Source: an uncultured Alistipes sp. (GTDB lineage Bacteria > Bacteroidota > Bacteroidia > Bacteroidales > Rikenellaceae). From it: 64,000 nt of DNA. Location: the NCBI GenBank assembly GCA_910577475.1, contig CAJTLJ010000011.1:1-64000 (forward strand). Direction: 5' to 3'. The translations under genes were made by a program, and so were the position numbers. The notes beneath the pieces are model-generated. The model was not told where the DNA came from, ran no database searches, and worked only from the letters and a program-made list of their open reading frames with translations. This document shows positions 9,317 through 18,499 of this stretch, in pieces; position 1 is the stretch's first letter, and each line of letters begins with the position of its first letter.

Positions 9317-10240
9317 TTATTCGGGACGGCGGTGCTTCCAGCGGCGATGCGACCACATCCACAACTCGGGACGGGTGCGGATCATCTCCTCCAGACGGCG
9401 CACGTAGCGTTCGGTTATTTCGTTGGGCGCCACGGGCGAAACGCCGTCGTAGAGCTCCTCGAACCAAATTTCGTACCGGCCCCGCTTCAGGCGGTCGACA
9501 TGGACGAAATAGACCGGCAGGCGAAACCGCAGCGCCAGTTTTTCGGCCCCGTCGAAGAATACGGTGTCCTGATTCAGAAAGCGGAACCAATGGCTGTCGG
9601 GGCGCAGCGGCGGATTCTGGTCGGCGATCAGACCGATGGTGATGTTGGCATGCTCCTCGTTGCAGTGGCGCATGTAGTAGCGCACGCACTCCCGCATGGG
9701 GATGGGCTTCATCGAGGGTGCCACGTCCCGCAAGCGGTGGTAAAAACGTTCGAAAACCGGGCTGTGCAACGGGTGGTAGACTCCCATGAACGTCCGGTCC
9801 GGATCGGGATCGACCCAGCACCAGAGCGGAAAATACTCCCAGCAGCCGTAGTGCGAAGCCATGGCGATCCAGTCGCGGCCGGCGACGCGGAGCTTGTGCT
9901 CCTCGCCGTTGCGCCAGCGCACCAGGTCGGAGCCCTTCGCCGGGGTGATGCCGGCCATGCTCATCGTGTCTACCGCCACCTCGGAGAGGGTGCGGTAGAA
10001 GAGGTGCATGATCCGGAGCAGTTCGATCCGGCTCTTCTCGGGAAAGGAGTTTTTCAGGTTGGCCAGCACCACCTTGCGGCGGTAGCGGATGACCATCAGC
10101 AGAAAGACCAGCACGGGCTGGACTGCGTAGTAACGGAACCAGTAGGGCGTCCAGGCGAAGATTCGGCAGAAACCCCAAAGGGTTTCCAACTGCATCCGCT
10201 GCCACAGGGTGAGGTCCTTGTCGATACTTCTATCTCTCAT
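9317..10240 (-). CDS. Lipid A biosynthesis-type (LpxL/HtrB-like) acyltransferase
   Basis: A 307-aa member of the lysophospholipid/lipid A late acyltransferase family. One membrane anchor lies near residues 35-55, followed by the catalytic SHYGCWE (HxxxxE type) at about 135, IGLIADQNPP, and the C-terminal PELWMWSHRRWKHR. It would add a secondary acyl chain to lipid A or a related lipid at the inner membrane. The ATG lies inside the last codons of rsmI (11-base overlap), suggesting coupled translation. Confidence 0.9.
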   Translation of the reverse strand: MRDRSIDKDLTLWQRMQLETLWGFCRIFAWTPYWFRYYAVQPVLVFLLMVIRYRRKVVLANLKNSFPEKSRIELLRIMHLFYRTLSEVAVDTMSMAGITPAKGSDLVRWRNGEEHKLRVAGRDWIAMASHYGCWEYFPLWCWVDPDPDRTFMGVYHPLHSPVFERFYHRLRDVAPSMKPIPMRECVRYYMRHCNEEHANITIGLIADQNPPLRPDSHWFRFLNQDTVFFDGAEKLALRFRLPVYFVHVDRLKRGRYEIWFEELYDGVSPVAPNEITERYVRRLEEMIRTRPELWMWSHRRWKHRRPE

Positions 10241-10946
10241 CGTCTTCAGTCGATTCTTTATCGGCGCGGCCCGGCTTCGGTCGGCCCTCCGCCACGATCA
10301 CGAACTCCCCTTTGGGTTCGTGTGCGCGGAAGTGATCCGTCACCTCCGCGAGCGTTCCGCGCACGGTCTGTTCGAACTTCTTTGTGATCTCGCGCGACAC
10401 CGACACGCGGCGCTCGGCGCCGAACACTTCGGCGAGCTGCTCCAGACACTTCACCACGCGGAACGGGGATTCGTAGAAAATCATCGTGCGCTCCTCGTCG
10501 CGCAGCGCCTCCAGCCGCTTCATGCGGCCCTTTTTCTGGGGCAGGAAACCCTCGAAGGTGAAGCGGTCGCAGGGGAATCCGCTCTGCACGAGAGCCGGGA
10601 TGAGCGCCGTGGCACCGGGCAGGGTTTCCACCTCGATCCCCTCCTCCACGCAGGTCCGCACCAGCAGAAACCCCGGGTCGGAGATGCCCGGCGTGCCGGC
10701 GTCCGAGATCAGCGCGACCGTGCGCCCCTCGGCGATGGAGTCGGCGACCATCCGCACCGTAGCGTGTTCGTTGAACTTGTGATGGGAGTGCATCCTCTTC
10801 TCGATGCCCAGGTGTTTGAGCAGGAAAGCCGACGTGCGGGTATCCTCTGCCAGAATGAAATCGACCTCCTGCAGCACCTTCACGGCCCGCAGGGTGATGT
10901 CGTCCAGATTGCCGATCGGGGTCGGCACGATATAGAGTTTCGCCAT
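10230..10946 (-). CDS. rsmI: 16S rRNA (cytidine1402-2'-O)-methyltransferase
   Basis: RsmI methylates C1402 of 16S rRNA in the decoding centre. The 238-aa product has the tetrapyrrole-methylase fold signatures: LYIVPTPIGNLDDIT, AEDTR, SDAGTPGISDPG (SAM site), and VETLPGATALIPALVQSG. The start at 10946 (MAKLYIVP) is chosen because upstream codons in the frame belong to the preceding gene, whose stop is 2 bases away. The C-terminus is acidic. Confidence 0.96.
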   Translation of the reverse strand: MAKLYIVPTPIGNLDDITLRAVKVLQEVDFILAEDTRTSAFLLKHLGIEKRMHSHHKFNEHATVRMVADSIAEGRTVALISDAGTPGISDPGFLLVRTCVEEGIEVETLPGATALIPALVQSGFPCDRFTFEGFLPQKKGRMKRLEALRDEERTMIFYESPFRVVKCLEQLAEVFGAERRVSVSREITKKFEQTVRGTLAEVTDHFRAHEPKGEFVIVAEGRPKPGRADKESTEDDER

Positions 10947-10948
10947 CG

Positions 10949-12028
10949 TCAGCACTCGCCGTATTTGCGTTCCAACAGCTCGAAGAGCAGCTTCGCCCCG
11001 TCGGAATTGGAGTTCCACGTATGATTTTCGGCCAGGTAGATCAGGCAGTCGTCCAGCGACTCCATGCCGTCCAGCTTCTCAATGGTCCGGTCGCAGCTCT
11101 CCGCGTCGCCGCCGAACAGCTCGCCGATCAGGAGAAAGCGGTCGTTGATTCCGATCGCCGACCGCAGCGAATCCACCGGTCCGGCATTCACCGTCCCGAC
11201 CACACTCCGCTCCGCCGCAATCGTATCGGCCAGCGTCCGCCGGTCGGCACCGATCACCTCGCCCAGCACGGGCCCGCCCTCCGGAACAGGCTCCGGACGG
11301 ACCGAAACCGTCTCGACGGGCTCCTCGGTAAAGACCACCTCGTCGAACTCCTCCTCAGCAGGTTCCGGCTCCGCGGCGACCGGTTCGGGCACCGCCTCCT
11401 CCGCGACGGGCTCGGGTATCACGACCGAGGCGGGCTCCCTTTCGGGCAGCACCACACCGATCGGCAGGGTCTCCCCCGCCTCCGGATCGGGCTTCACCCG
11501 AGGCCTGGCCGCCCTGCGGACAGGCTCATCGCCATAGAGCGACATCAGCACCCGACGGGTCTCCCGGCGGTGTACCGGCATCTCGTTCAGATCGAACAGC
11601 GAATGCTGCAAGCGGTCCGTCTCCTCCGTCGGGCCCTCCTCGACCGGCCCGCAAGGCTCGGGGTCGGAGGCGGGAATCTCCCGAATCCCAGGTTCGGGCT
11701 CCGGACGGGCCGGCTCTCCGGCAGAAACCTCCGGAATCGGTCCGAGAGGCACCTCGGAGAGGATCACCTCGTCCAGATCGATGACCTCCAGCACCGGGGC
11801 CTCGGGCTCCTCCGCGGGAGCGGCCGCGGCAGCCGGTTCTTCGGCCCGGGGCGCAGCGACTGCCGGCTCCGGATGTTGCGCCCGGGCGAACCGGAGTTCG
11901 TCGTAAAGCGACTTGATCTTGTCGAGGGCCAGATCGCGTTCGATAGAGGGGATCTCCCCGGCGGTTATCCACCCCTGCACGAGCGCGAGCAGGCGTTCGA
12001 GTTCTTCCCGCACGTTTTCCAAATTCAT
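10949..12028 (-). CDS. Conserved hypothetical protein with Pro/Glu-rich linker
   Basis: A 359-aa soluble protein of unknown function. An N-terminal helical segment (residues 1-45) is followed by about 220 residues of acidic, Pro/Ala/Glu-rich low-complexity sequence that should be disordered. A compact C-terminal domain (from about 285) contains AIGINDRFLLIGELFGG and LDDCLIYLAENHTW. I recall this C-terminal type as a recurring uncharacterised protein in Bacteroidetes. It heads the leftward operon with rsmI and the envelope glycosylation genes. Confidence 0.85.
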   Translation of the reverse strand: MNLENVREELERLLALVQGWITAGEIPSIERDLALDKIKSLYDELRFARAQHPEPAVAAPRAEEPAAAAAPAEEPEAPVLEVIDLDEVILSEVPLGPIPEVSAGEPARPEPEPGIREIPASDPEPCGPVEEGPTEETDRLQHSLFDLNEMPVHRRETRRVLMSLYGDEPVRRAARPRVKPDPEAGETLPIGVVLPEREPASVVIPEPVAEEAVPEPVAAEPEPAEEEFDEVVFTEEPVETVSVRPEPVPEGGPVLGEVIGADRRTLADTIAAERSVVGTVNAGPVDSLRSAIGINDRFLLIGELFGGDAESCDRTIEKLDGMESLDDCLIYLAENHTWNSNSDGAKLLFELLERKYGEC

Positions 12029-12050
12029 TCGTCAAAATTTATTTAGAGGT

Positions 12051-12058
12051 CAAAGGTA
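12051..12058 (-). promoter_or_regulatory. -7 element of the leftward envelope operon
   Basis: Read leftward this is TACCTTTG, about 23 bases before the ATG at 12028. It is the only candidate seen for the five-gene unit 12028-7567. Confidence 0.5.
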
Positions 12059-12164
12059 GCTATTTTTTACGAGATTTTCCACCCTGCCGGACATTATTTT
12101 ATCGGCCGCCGCCGCACGCGGCAACAAAGGGCGGATTGTCATAGGATTTTCTGAAAAGATTCCC

Positions 12165-12172
12165 TATCTTTG
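12165..12172 (+). promoter_or_regulatory. -7 element of the ychF operon
   Basis: TATCTTTG matches consensus. An upstream TTG at 12136-12138 is 26 bases away, longer than usual, so the -33 is uncertain. Confidence 0.55.
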
Positions 12173-12209
12173 CCCCAATTTCCGAGAACTAAAAACGAAA
12201 AAACGAGAT

Positions 12210-13310
12210 ATGGCTTTACAATGCGGCATCGTGGGTCTGCCCAACGTGGGAAAATCGACCCTCTTCAACTGCCTGTCCAATGCAAAGGCGCAGGCTGCCA
12301 ACTTTCCGTTCTGCACCATCGAGCCCAATGTGGGCGTCATCACCGTACCCGACGAGCGGCTGATCCGGCTGGCCGAGATCGACCACCCGAAGCGGGTCGT
12401 GCCCACCACCATCGAGATCGTCGACATCGCCGGTCTGGTGAAGGGGGCCTCCAAAGGCGAGGGGCTGGGCAACAAGTTCCTGGCAAACATCCGCAACACG
12501 CATGCCATCATCCACGTGCTGCGCTGCTTCGAGAACAGCAACATCACTCACGTGGACGGTTCGGTGGACCCCGTCCGCGACAAGGGGATCATCGACACGG
12601 AGCTGCAGCTCAAGGATCTGGAGACGATCGAAAACCGGCTGTCCAAGACCCAGAAACAGGCGGCCGTAGGCGGCGACAAGGCGGCCAAGCGGCAAGTGGA
12701 ACTGTTATTGCACTACAAGGAGGTGCTGGAACAGGGACTCTCGGCCCGCACCGTCGAGCTGGAGAAGGAGGACCGCAAGCTGGTCGCCGACCTCAACCTG
12801 CTGACCGACAAACCCGTGCTGTATGTCTGCAACGTCGACGAGAAGAGCGCCGTGACGGGCAACGCGCACACCGAAGCCGTCCGGGCGGCCATCGCCGGCG
12901 AGAAGGCCGAGATGCTGATCGTCGCCGCCGCCACCGAGGCCGACATCGCCGAGCTGGAGGAGTACGAAGAGCGCCAGATGTTCCTCGAGGAGATGGGGCT
13001 GAAGGAGTCGGGCGTGGCGCGCCTCATCAAGGCGGCCTACAAGCTCCTGAACCTGGAGACCTTCTTCACCACGGGAGCCGACGAGACGCGCGCCTGGACC
13101 TACAGCAAGGGGATGAAGGCGCCCCAGACGGCCGGTATCATCCATACCGACTTCGAAAAGGGCTTCATCCGCGCCGAGGTGATCAAGTACGACGACTACG
13201 TGACGCTGGGCTCCGAAAAGGCCTGCCGCGACGTGGGCCGGATCGGCATCGAAGGCAAGGAGTACATCGTGCAGGACGGCGACATCATGCACTTCCTGTT
13301 CAACGTATAA
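12210..13310 (+). CDS. ychF: Redox-regulated ATPase/GTPase YchF (OLA1 family)
   Basis: An Obg-related P-loop NTPase that binds ribosomes. The 366-aa product starts with GIVGLPNVGKSTLFN (Walker A), then PFCTIEPN (switch I) and VDIAGLVKGASKGEGLGNKFL (switch II). The YchF-specific N-D/E replacement is seen at YVCNVDE where classic GTPases have NKxD. The TGS-like C-terminal domain ends DGDIMHFLFNV. First gene of a rightward cluster with the SIMPL protein, gltX, galM and metY. Confidence 0.96.
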   Translation: MALQCGIVGLPNVGKSTLFNCLSNAKAQAANFPFCTIEPNVGVITVPDERLIRLAEIDHPKRVVPTTIEIVDIAGLVKGASKGEGLGNKFLANIRNTHAIIHVLRCFENSNITHVDGSVDPVRDKGIIDTELQLKDLETIENRLSKTQKQAAVGGDKAAKRQVELLLHYKEVLEQGLSARTVELEKEDRKLVADLNLLTDKPVLYVCNVDEKSAVTGNAHTEAVRAAIAGEKAEMLIVAAATEADIAELEEYEERQMFLEEMGLKESGVARLIKAAYKLLNLETFFTTGADETRAWTYSKGMKAPQTAGIIHTDFEKGFIRAEVIKYDDYVTLGSEKACRDVGRIGIEGKEYIVQDGDIMHFLFNV

Positions 13311-13338
13311 GACATTTCGTTAAAAACCATATCGAACC

Positions 13339-14070
13339 ATGAAACAGATTTGGAAATTCGCCGTTCTCGGCCTGGCCCTCGTCATCAGCGCCTATACGCT
13401 GGCACGTGCCTACACCTACAAGTACCGCGCACAGAACACCATCGTCGTGACGGGTCTGGGCGAAACGGAGTTCTCGTCCGACCTGATCGTCTGGACGGGC
13501 AACATCACCGCCGAGTCGCAGAACGTGGAGGCGGGCTACCGCCAGATCGAACAGAGCAAGCAGAAGGTGCAGCGGTACCTGGAGCAGAAAGGCATCCCCG
13601 CGGAGGCCGTCGTATTCCAGTTCGTCAACGTCGACAAGCAGTACACGCCCAACTACACGGCCAACGGCAACTGGGCCGGACAGCGCTTCACGGGCTACGA
13701 ACTGAGCCAGCGCTTCACCATCGAGTCGACCGACGTGGAGGCCGTGGAGAGCGTTTCGCGCGAGATCTCGTCGCTGATCGCCCAGGGCGTCTCGATCGAG
13801 GCCAGCGCGCCCGACTACTACTATACGAAGCTCGACGACGTGAAGCTCACCCTCATCGAGACCGCTTCGGCCGATGCCCGCACCCGCGCCCAGCGGATCG
13901 CCGAGAACGCCGGAGCCCGGCTGGGCGGCGTCGCTTCGGCCCGCATGGGCGTGTTCCAGATCACGGGAGCCAACTCCAACGAGGAGTTCTCGGCCGGCGG
14001 ATCGTTCAACACCTCGAGCCGCAACAAGAAGGCCCGCATCACCATGCGGATCGAATATCGAATCAAATAA
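13339..14070 (+). CDS. SIMPL domain (DUF541) protein
   Basis: A 243-aa protein with an N-terminal hydrophobic segment (about residues 5-25, signal or anchor) followed by a SIMPL/DUF541 domain. Visible pieces are IVVTGLGETEFSSD, ITAESQNVEAGY, YELSQRF and the conserved ETASADARTRAQRIAENAGARLGGV helix. These proteins are periplasmic or membrane-bound and have been linked to oxidative stress resistance; the mechanism is unclear. It lies 28 bases after ychF and 28 before gltX. Confidence 0.88.
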   Translation: MKQIWKFAVLGLALVISAYTLARAYTYKYRAQNTIVVTGLGETEFSSDLIVWTGNITAESQNVEAGYRQIEQSKQKVQRYLEQKGIPAEAVVFQFVNVDKQYTPNYTANGNWAGQRFTGYELSQRFTIESTDVEAVESVSREISSLIAQGVSIEASAPDYYYTKLDDVKLTLIETASADARTRAQRIAENAGARLGGVASARMGVFQITGANSNEEFSAGGSFNTSSRNKKARITMRIEYRIK

Positions 14071-14098
14071 CCGAAGAGATTAAACCGACATAAATAAA

Positions 14099-15634
14099 AT
14101 GGAGAAGAAAGTACGGGTGCGCTTCGCGCCGAGCCCCACGGGGCCGCTGCACATCGGCGGCGTCCGCACCGCTCTTTACAACTATCTGTTCGCCCGCCAG
14201 CACGGCGGCACGATGATCCTCCGCATCGAGGATACCGACTCGCAGCGCTTCGTTCCCGGAGCCGAAGAGTACATCATGGAGTCGCTCAAGTGGTGCGGCA
14301 TCGAGATCGACGAGGGTGTCGGCATCGGCGGCCCCCACGCCCCCTACCGGCAGAGCGAGCGACGCGAAATCTATCTGAAATACGCCACGCAGCTCGTCGA
14401 GGCGGGCTGGGCCTACTACGCCTTCGACTCGGCCGAAGAGCTCGACGCCCTGCGCAAGGAGTACGAATCGCGGGGCGAGACCTTCGCCTACAACTACGCC
14501 GTGCGCGGGCGGCTGGCTACCTCGCTGGCCCTCCCTGCCGAGGAGGTGAAGGCCCGCATCGAGCGGGGCGACCAGTGGGTGATCCGCTTCAGGATGCCCG
14601 AGAACGAGGTGGTGAAGATGCACGACCTGATCCGCGGCGACGTGGAGGTCAACACCTCGACGCTCGATGACAAGGTGCTCTACAAGTCGGCCGACGCCCT
14701 GCCCACCTACCACCTCGCCAACATCGTCGACGACCGCCTGATGGAGGTGTCGCACGTCATCCGCGGCGAGGAGTGGCTGCCCTCGCTGCCGCTGCACTAC
14801 CTGCTCTACCGCGCCTTCGGCTGGACCGATTCGCAGCCCGAGTTCGCCCACCTGCCCCTGCTGCTGAAGCCCACGGGCGGCGGCAAGCTCTCGAAGCGCG
14901 ACGGCGACAAGATGGGATTCCCCGTCTTCCCGCTCTTCTGGAAATCGCCCGCCACGGGCGAGACGGCCCACGGCTACCGCGAGGACGGCTATTTCCCCGA
15001 GGCCTTCATCAACATGCTGGCCCTGCTGGGGTGGAACCCCGGCACCGAGCAGGAGCTCTTCTCCATGCAGGAGCTCATCGAGGGCTTCTCGCTGGACCGC
15101 GTATCGAAGTCGGGCGCCCGTTTCCAGCCCGACAAGGCGAAATGGTTCAACGCCCAGTACATGCACCGCAAGAGCGACGCCGAGCTGGCTGCGCTCTACC
15201 AGCCCGTCCTGCGCGAGCACGGCATCGAGGTTTCGGATGCCGTAGCGGGCAAGGCGGCGGGCATCATGAAGGAGCGCGCCACCTTCACGACCGATCTGTG
15301 GGACCTGACCTCGTTCTTCTTCGTGGCTCCCGAGCAATACGAGGAGAAACAGGCCAAAAAATACTGGAAGGGCGACAATCCGCGCATCCTGAAAGAGGTG
15401 CGCGAGGTGCTGGCCTCGATCGACGACTTCTCGCTCGAAAACACCGAGCGGATCGTGCACGCCTGGATCGAAGAGAAGGGCTACCCGATGGGCCAGGTGA
15501 TGAACACGCTGCGTCTGGCGCTGGTCGGCGCCGGCAAGGGCCCGGGCATGTACGACGTCACGGCCTTCATCGGCAAGGAGGAGTGCCTGAAGCGTATCGA
15601 CAACCTTTTCGAACGCCTGACCCCCGCAGCATGA
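14099..15634 (+). CDS. gltX: Glutamate--tRNA ligase
   Basis: Class I synthetase charging tRNA-Glu. The 511-aa product has FAPSPTGPLHIGG (HIGH variant at about 18-21), RIEDTDSQR, and KLSKR at about 263-267 (KMSKS), followed by an all-helical anticodon-binding domain. Because glnS is also present, it probably discriminates against tRNA-Gln. The stop overlaps the galM start by 4 bases (ATGA). Confidence 0.97.
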   Translation: MEKKVRVRFAPSPTGPLHIGGVRTALYNYLFARQHGGTMILRIEDTDSQRFVPGAEEYIMESLKWCGIEIDEGVGIGGPHAPYRQSERREIYLKYATQLVEAGWAYYAFDSAEELDALRKEYESRGETFAYNYAVRGRLATSLALPAEEVKARIERGDQWVIRFRMPENEVVKMHDLIRGDVEVNTSTLDDKVLYKSADALPTYHLANIVDDRLMEVSHVIRGEEWLPSLPLHYLLYRAFGWTDSQPEFAHLPLLLKPTGGGKLSKRDGDKMGFPVFPLFWKSPATGETAHGYREDGYFPEAFINMLALLGWNPGTEQELFSMQELIEGFSLDRVSKSGARFQPDKAKWFNAQYMHRKSDAELAALYQPVLREHGIEVSDAVAGKAAGIMKERATFTTDLWDLTSFFFVAPEQYEEKQAKKYWKGDNPRILKEVREVLASIDDFSLENTERIVHAWIEEKGYPMGQVMNTLRLALVGAGKGPGMYDVTAFIGKEECLKRIDNLFERLTPAA

Positions 15635-16692
15635 CAACCGAGATCGAACAGGACGTCTGGGGCCTGACCGCCGAAGGCGAAGCGATCGTCCGCTACCGGA
15701 TGCGCAACGCCTGCGGCGCGGAGGTGGAGCTGACGAACCTCGGAGCGGCCGTCACGGCCGTCCGGGTTCCCGACCGGGAGGGGCGGATAGCGGACGTAGC
15801 CATCGGTTACGCCGATGCCGCGGACTATCTGCGCGACCCGGCCAACGCCGGCAAGACCATCGGACGCTTCGCCAACCGCATCGCCGGGGGGCTCATGACC
15901 CTCGACGGCGAGGAGTACCGGCTGGAGAACAACTGCGGCCGCAACCACCTGCACGGCGGATCCGACGGATTCGCCCGCCGCATCTGGGAGAGCCGCGTGG
16001 AGACCAACCGCGTGGTGATGACCCTCCTCTCGCCCGACGGCGACCAGGGCTATCCGGGCGAGCTGGAGGCGGAGGCCGTATTCGACTTCGACGACGACAA
16101 CTCGCTGGAGATCACCTACCGGGCCGCGACCGACCGCACGACGGTCGTCAACCTCACGAACCACCTCTACGTCAATCTGGACGGCGAACAAGCCGGCAGC
16201 GTGCTCGACCACGAGCTGCAGCTGCACGCCTCGCGGGTGCTGGAGGTGGACGAACGGCAGCTGCCCACCGGGCGGCTACTCGACACGGCGGGGACGGCGA
16301 TGGATTTTCGCGAATTCCGTCCGCTTCGCAACGGCATCGACGCCGACTTCAACCGCATCCGCGACTTCGGAGGCTACGACCACTGCTTCGCCGTCGACGA
16401 CTGGCAGCCGGGCATTCTGAAATCTGCGGGCACCCTGCGGAGCACCCGTTCGGGCCGTCGGATGGAGATCCTGACCTCCCAGCCCGGCGTGGTTCTCTAC
16501 ACGGGCAACGGACTGGCAGGCGGCTGCCCGCTCTCGAAGTCGGGCCGGCGCTACGACGACTACGACGGCGTAGCCATCGAGTGCCAGAACTTTCCCGACG
16601 CGGTGAACCGCCCGGAGTTCCCCTCGCCCCTGCTTCGTCCGGGAGCGGTCTACTGCCAGAAGATCGTCTACCGTTTTTCCACTTTCGAATAA
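15631..16692 (+). CDS. galM: Aldose 1-epimerase (mutarotase)
   Basis: Interconverts alpha and beta anomers of galactose or glucose before galactokinase. The 353-aa product has the family signatures IGRFANRIAGG, NNCGRNHLHGG (catalytic His region), TNHLYVNL and the late GVAIECQNFPDAVN with the catalytic Glu region. There is no signal peptide, so it is cytosolic. It sits between gltX and metY; galK is in the same window at 20853 but on the other strand. Confidence 0.94.
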   Translation: MTTEIEQDVWGLTAEGEAIVRYRMRNACGAEVELTNLGAAVTAVRVPDREGRIADVAIGYADAADYLRDPANAGKTIGRFANRIAGGLMTLDGEEYRLENNCGRNHLHGGSDGFARRIWESRVETNRVVMTLLSPDGDQGYPGELEAEAVFDFDDDNSLEITYRAATDRTTVVNLTNHLYVNLDGEQAGSVLDHELQLHASRVLEVDERQLPTGRLLDTAGTAMDFREFRPLRNGIDADFNRIRDFGGYDHCFAVDDWQPGILKSAGTLRSTRSGRRMEILTSQPGVVLYTGNGLAGGCPLSKSGRRYDDYDGVAIECQNFPDAVNRPEFPSPLLRPGAVYCQKIVYRFSTFE

Positions 16693-16698
16693 GAGCGC

Positions 16699-17982
16699 AT
16701 GGATAAGAAACTGAACCGGGACACGCTTTGCGTGCAGGCCGGATGGAGTCCGAAAAAGGGCGAGCCGCGCGTCGTGCCCATCTGCCAGAGCACGACCTTC
16801 AAATACGACACGAGCGAGCAGATGGCCCGCCTCTTCGACCTCGAGGAGAGCGGCTATTTCTACACCCGCCTGCAAAACCCCACCAACGACGCCGTAGCGG
16901 CCAAGATCGCCGCCCTCGAAGGGGGCGTGGGGGCCATGCTCACGGCCTCGGGCCAGGCAGCCAACTTCTACGCCGTGTTCAACATCTGCGAGGCGGGCGA
17001 CCACGTGGTCTGCTCGTCGACCGTCTACGGCGGAACCTACAACCTCTTCGCCGTCACGCTGAAGAAGCTGGGCATCGGCTGCACCTTCGTCGACGCCGGC
17101 CTGCCGGAGGAGGAGCTCGACAAGGCCTTTCGCCCCAACACGAAGGCGCTCTTCGGCGAGACGATCTCCAATCCGGGCGGCGACGTGCTCGACATCGAGA
17201 AGTTCGCCCGCACGGCCCATCGCCACGGGGTGCCCCTGATCGTGGACAACACCTTCGCCACCCCGATCAACTGCCGCCCCTTCGAGTGGGGCGCCGACAT
17301 CGTGACCCACTCCACCACGAAGTACATGGACGGCCACGCCGTGAGCGTGGGCGGAGCGATCGTCGACAGCGGCAACTTCGACTGGGAGGCCCATGCCGAC
17401 AAATTCCCGGGACTGACGGCTCCCGACCCCTCCTACCACGGTCTGACCTACACGAAAGCCTTCGGCAGGATGGCTTACATCACCAAGGCGACGGCCCAGC
17501 TGATGCGCGACCTGGGATCGACCCAGTCGCCGCAGAACGCCTTTCTGCTCAACCTGGGGCTCGAAACCCTCCACTTGCGGATGCCGCGCCACTGCGGGAA
17601 TGCGCAGCGGGTGGCCGAATGGCTCGAAGCCCATCCGAAGGTGAAGTGGGTGAACTACTGCGGACTGAAGAGCAGCAAATACTACGAACTGGGACGGAAA
17701 TACCTGCCGGACGGGTCATGCGGCGTGATCGCCTTCGGGCTCGACGGCAGCCGCGAGGATGCCGTGCGATTCATGGACCGGCTGAAGTTCATCTGCATCG
17801 TGACCCACGTGGCCGACGCCCGCACCTGCGTGCTCCATCCGGCCAGCCACACCCACCGTCAGCTCTCCGACGAGCAGCTGCGCGAGGCCGGGGTGGCCCC
17901 CGATCTGATCCGCCTCTCGGTGGGCATCGAGAACGCCGAGGACATTCTCTCCGACCTGGAGCAGGCGCTGGAGGGGATGTAA
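16699..17982 (+). CDS. metY: O-acetylhomoserine aminocarboxypropyltransferase
   Basis: A PLP enzyme of the Cys/Met metabolism family that makes homocysteine from O-acetylhomoserine and sulfide. The 427-aa product has ESGYFYTRLQNPT, ASGQAA, VDNTFATP and the PLP-lysine motif HSTTKYMDGH (about residue 210). The family length (about 425) and the long insert around FPGLTAPDPSYHG favour MetY over MetB or MetC. It is 6 bases after galM and ends at a strong terminator. Confidence 0.93.
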   Translation: MDKKLNRDTLCVQAGWSPKKGEPRVVPICQSTTFKYDTSEQMARLFDLEESGYFYTRLQNPTNDAVAAKIAALEGGVGAMLTASGQAANFYAVFNICEAGDHVVCSSTVYGGTYNLFAVTLKKLGIGCTFVDAGLPEEELDKAFRPNTKALFGETISNPGGDVLDIEKFARTAHRHGVPLIVDNTFATPINCRPFEWGADIVTHSTTKYMDGHAVSVGGAIVDSGNFDWEAHADKFPGLTAPDPSYHGLTYTKAFGRMAYITKATAQLMRDLGSTQSPQNAFLLNLGLETLHLRMPRHCGNAQRVAEWLEAHPKVKWVNYCGLKSSKYYELGRKYLPDGSCGVIAFGLDGSREDAVRFMDRLKFICIVTHVADARTCVLHPASHTHRQLSDEQLREAGVAPDLIRLSVGIENAEDILSDLEQALEGM

Positions 17983-17983
17983 A

Positions 17984-18024
17984 AAGAAACGGGGAATACA
18001 TTTTTCATGTATTCCCCGTTTCTT
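17984..18024 (+). terminator. metY operon terminator
   Basis: A perfect 18-bp stem, AAGAAACGGGGAATACAT and its complement, with a 5-base loop follows the stop codon directly. A/T-rich ends on both sides could let it work in both directions. Confidence 0.9.
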
Positions 18025-18038
18025 AAAAACTGAATATC

Positions 18039-18179
18039 CTATTCAATTTGTCGAATCAGCATCCCTGGATAAAAATCGCCTCCGTTAACCTTCTCGGATT
18101 CAGTTGCTGTCAATGAAATACCTTCGTTCTCAACTTCGGGTTCGGCAAGATAGCGATTATCCCAGATTTTTTCTTTCAA
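18039..18179 (-). pseudogene. Remnant of a gene C-terminus
   Basis: Read leftward, 46 sense codons (KEKIWDNRYLAEPEVEN...GDFYPGMLIRQIE) run to a TAG. The frame has no start codon apart from an internal Met near the end and is closed upstream by TAA at 18180-18182. The composition looks protein-like. It is probably the tail of a deleted gene; the family is not recognised. Confidence 0.4.
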
Positions 18180-18215
18180 TTACGGACTGAAAAACATAGG
18201 ATTATCATGTAAAAA

Positions 18216-18247
18216 TTTGGCACATTGAGTAATAAAATGTATCTTTG
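18216..18247 (+). promoter_or_regulatory. Strong Bacteroidetes-type promoter of the AT-rich patch
   Basis: TTTG (18216-18219) and TATCTTTG (18240-18247) are 20 bases apart, an ideal match. It would drive the small ORF at 18275 and the acyltransferase at 18500. Confidence 0.75.
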
Positions 18248-18274
18248 AAGAGTAATTTTAGTGAATTTTACTAC

Positions 18275-18457
18275 ATGAAATGCACTACTCTGTTCTTTGC
18301 GGCAAAACCAGATACAACGCCACTTTTAAAGAGTAATCGCACACCCCGATTAGGACGAAAACAAAGATATCGTGGTGCAACAGCGCAGGATAGAGCCACA
18401 GTGCATCATCATATGACATATCGTTTGCTTGACACCCGGCAAAGGATGAATTTTTAA
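18275..18457 (+). CDS. Small basic ORF, 60 aa, upstream of the acyltransferase
   Basis: MKCTTLFFAAKPDTT... ending RLLDTRQRMNF. It begins about 20 bases after the expected transcription start of a near-consensus promoter and ends 42 bases before the acyltransferase. It is basic, with no recognised domain. It may be a leader peptide, a remnant or chance; an in-frame ATG at 18245 lies inside the promoter and is not used. Confidence 0.3.
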   Translation: MKCTTLFFAAKPDTTPLLKSNRTPRLGRKQRYRGATAQDRATVHHHMTYRLLDTRQRMNF

Positions 18458-18499
18458 TTGCAATTAAAGTCAGTATAAACACTATAAAATAACATATCT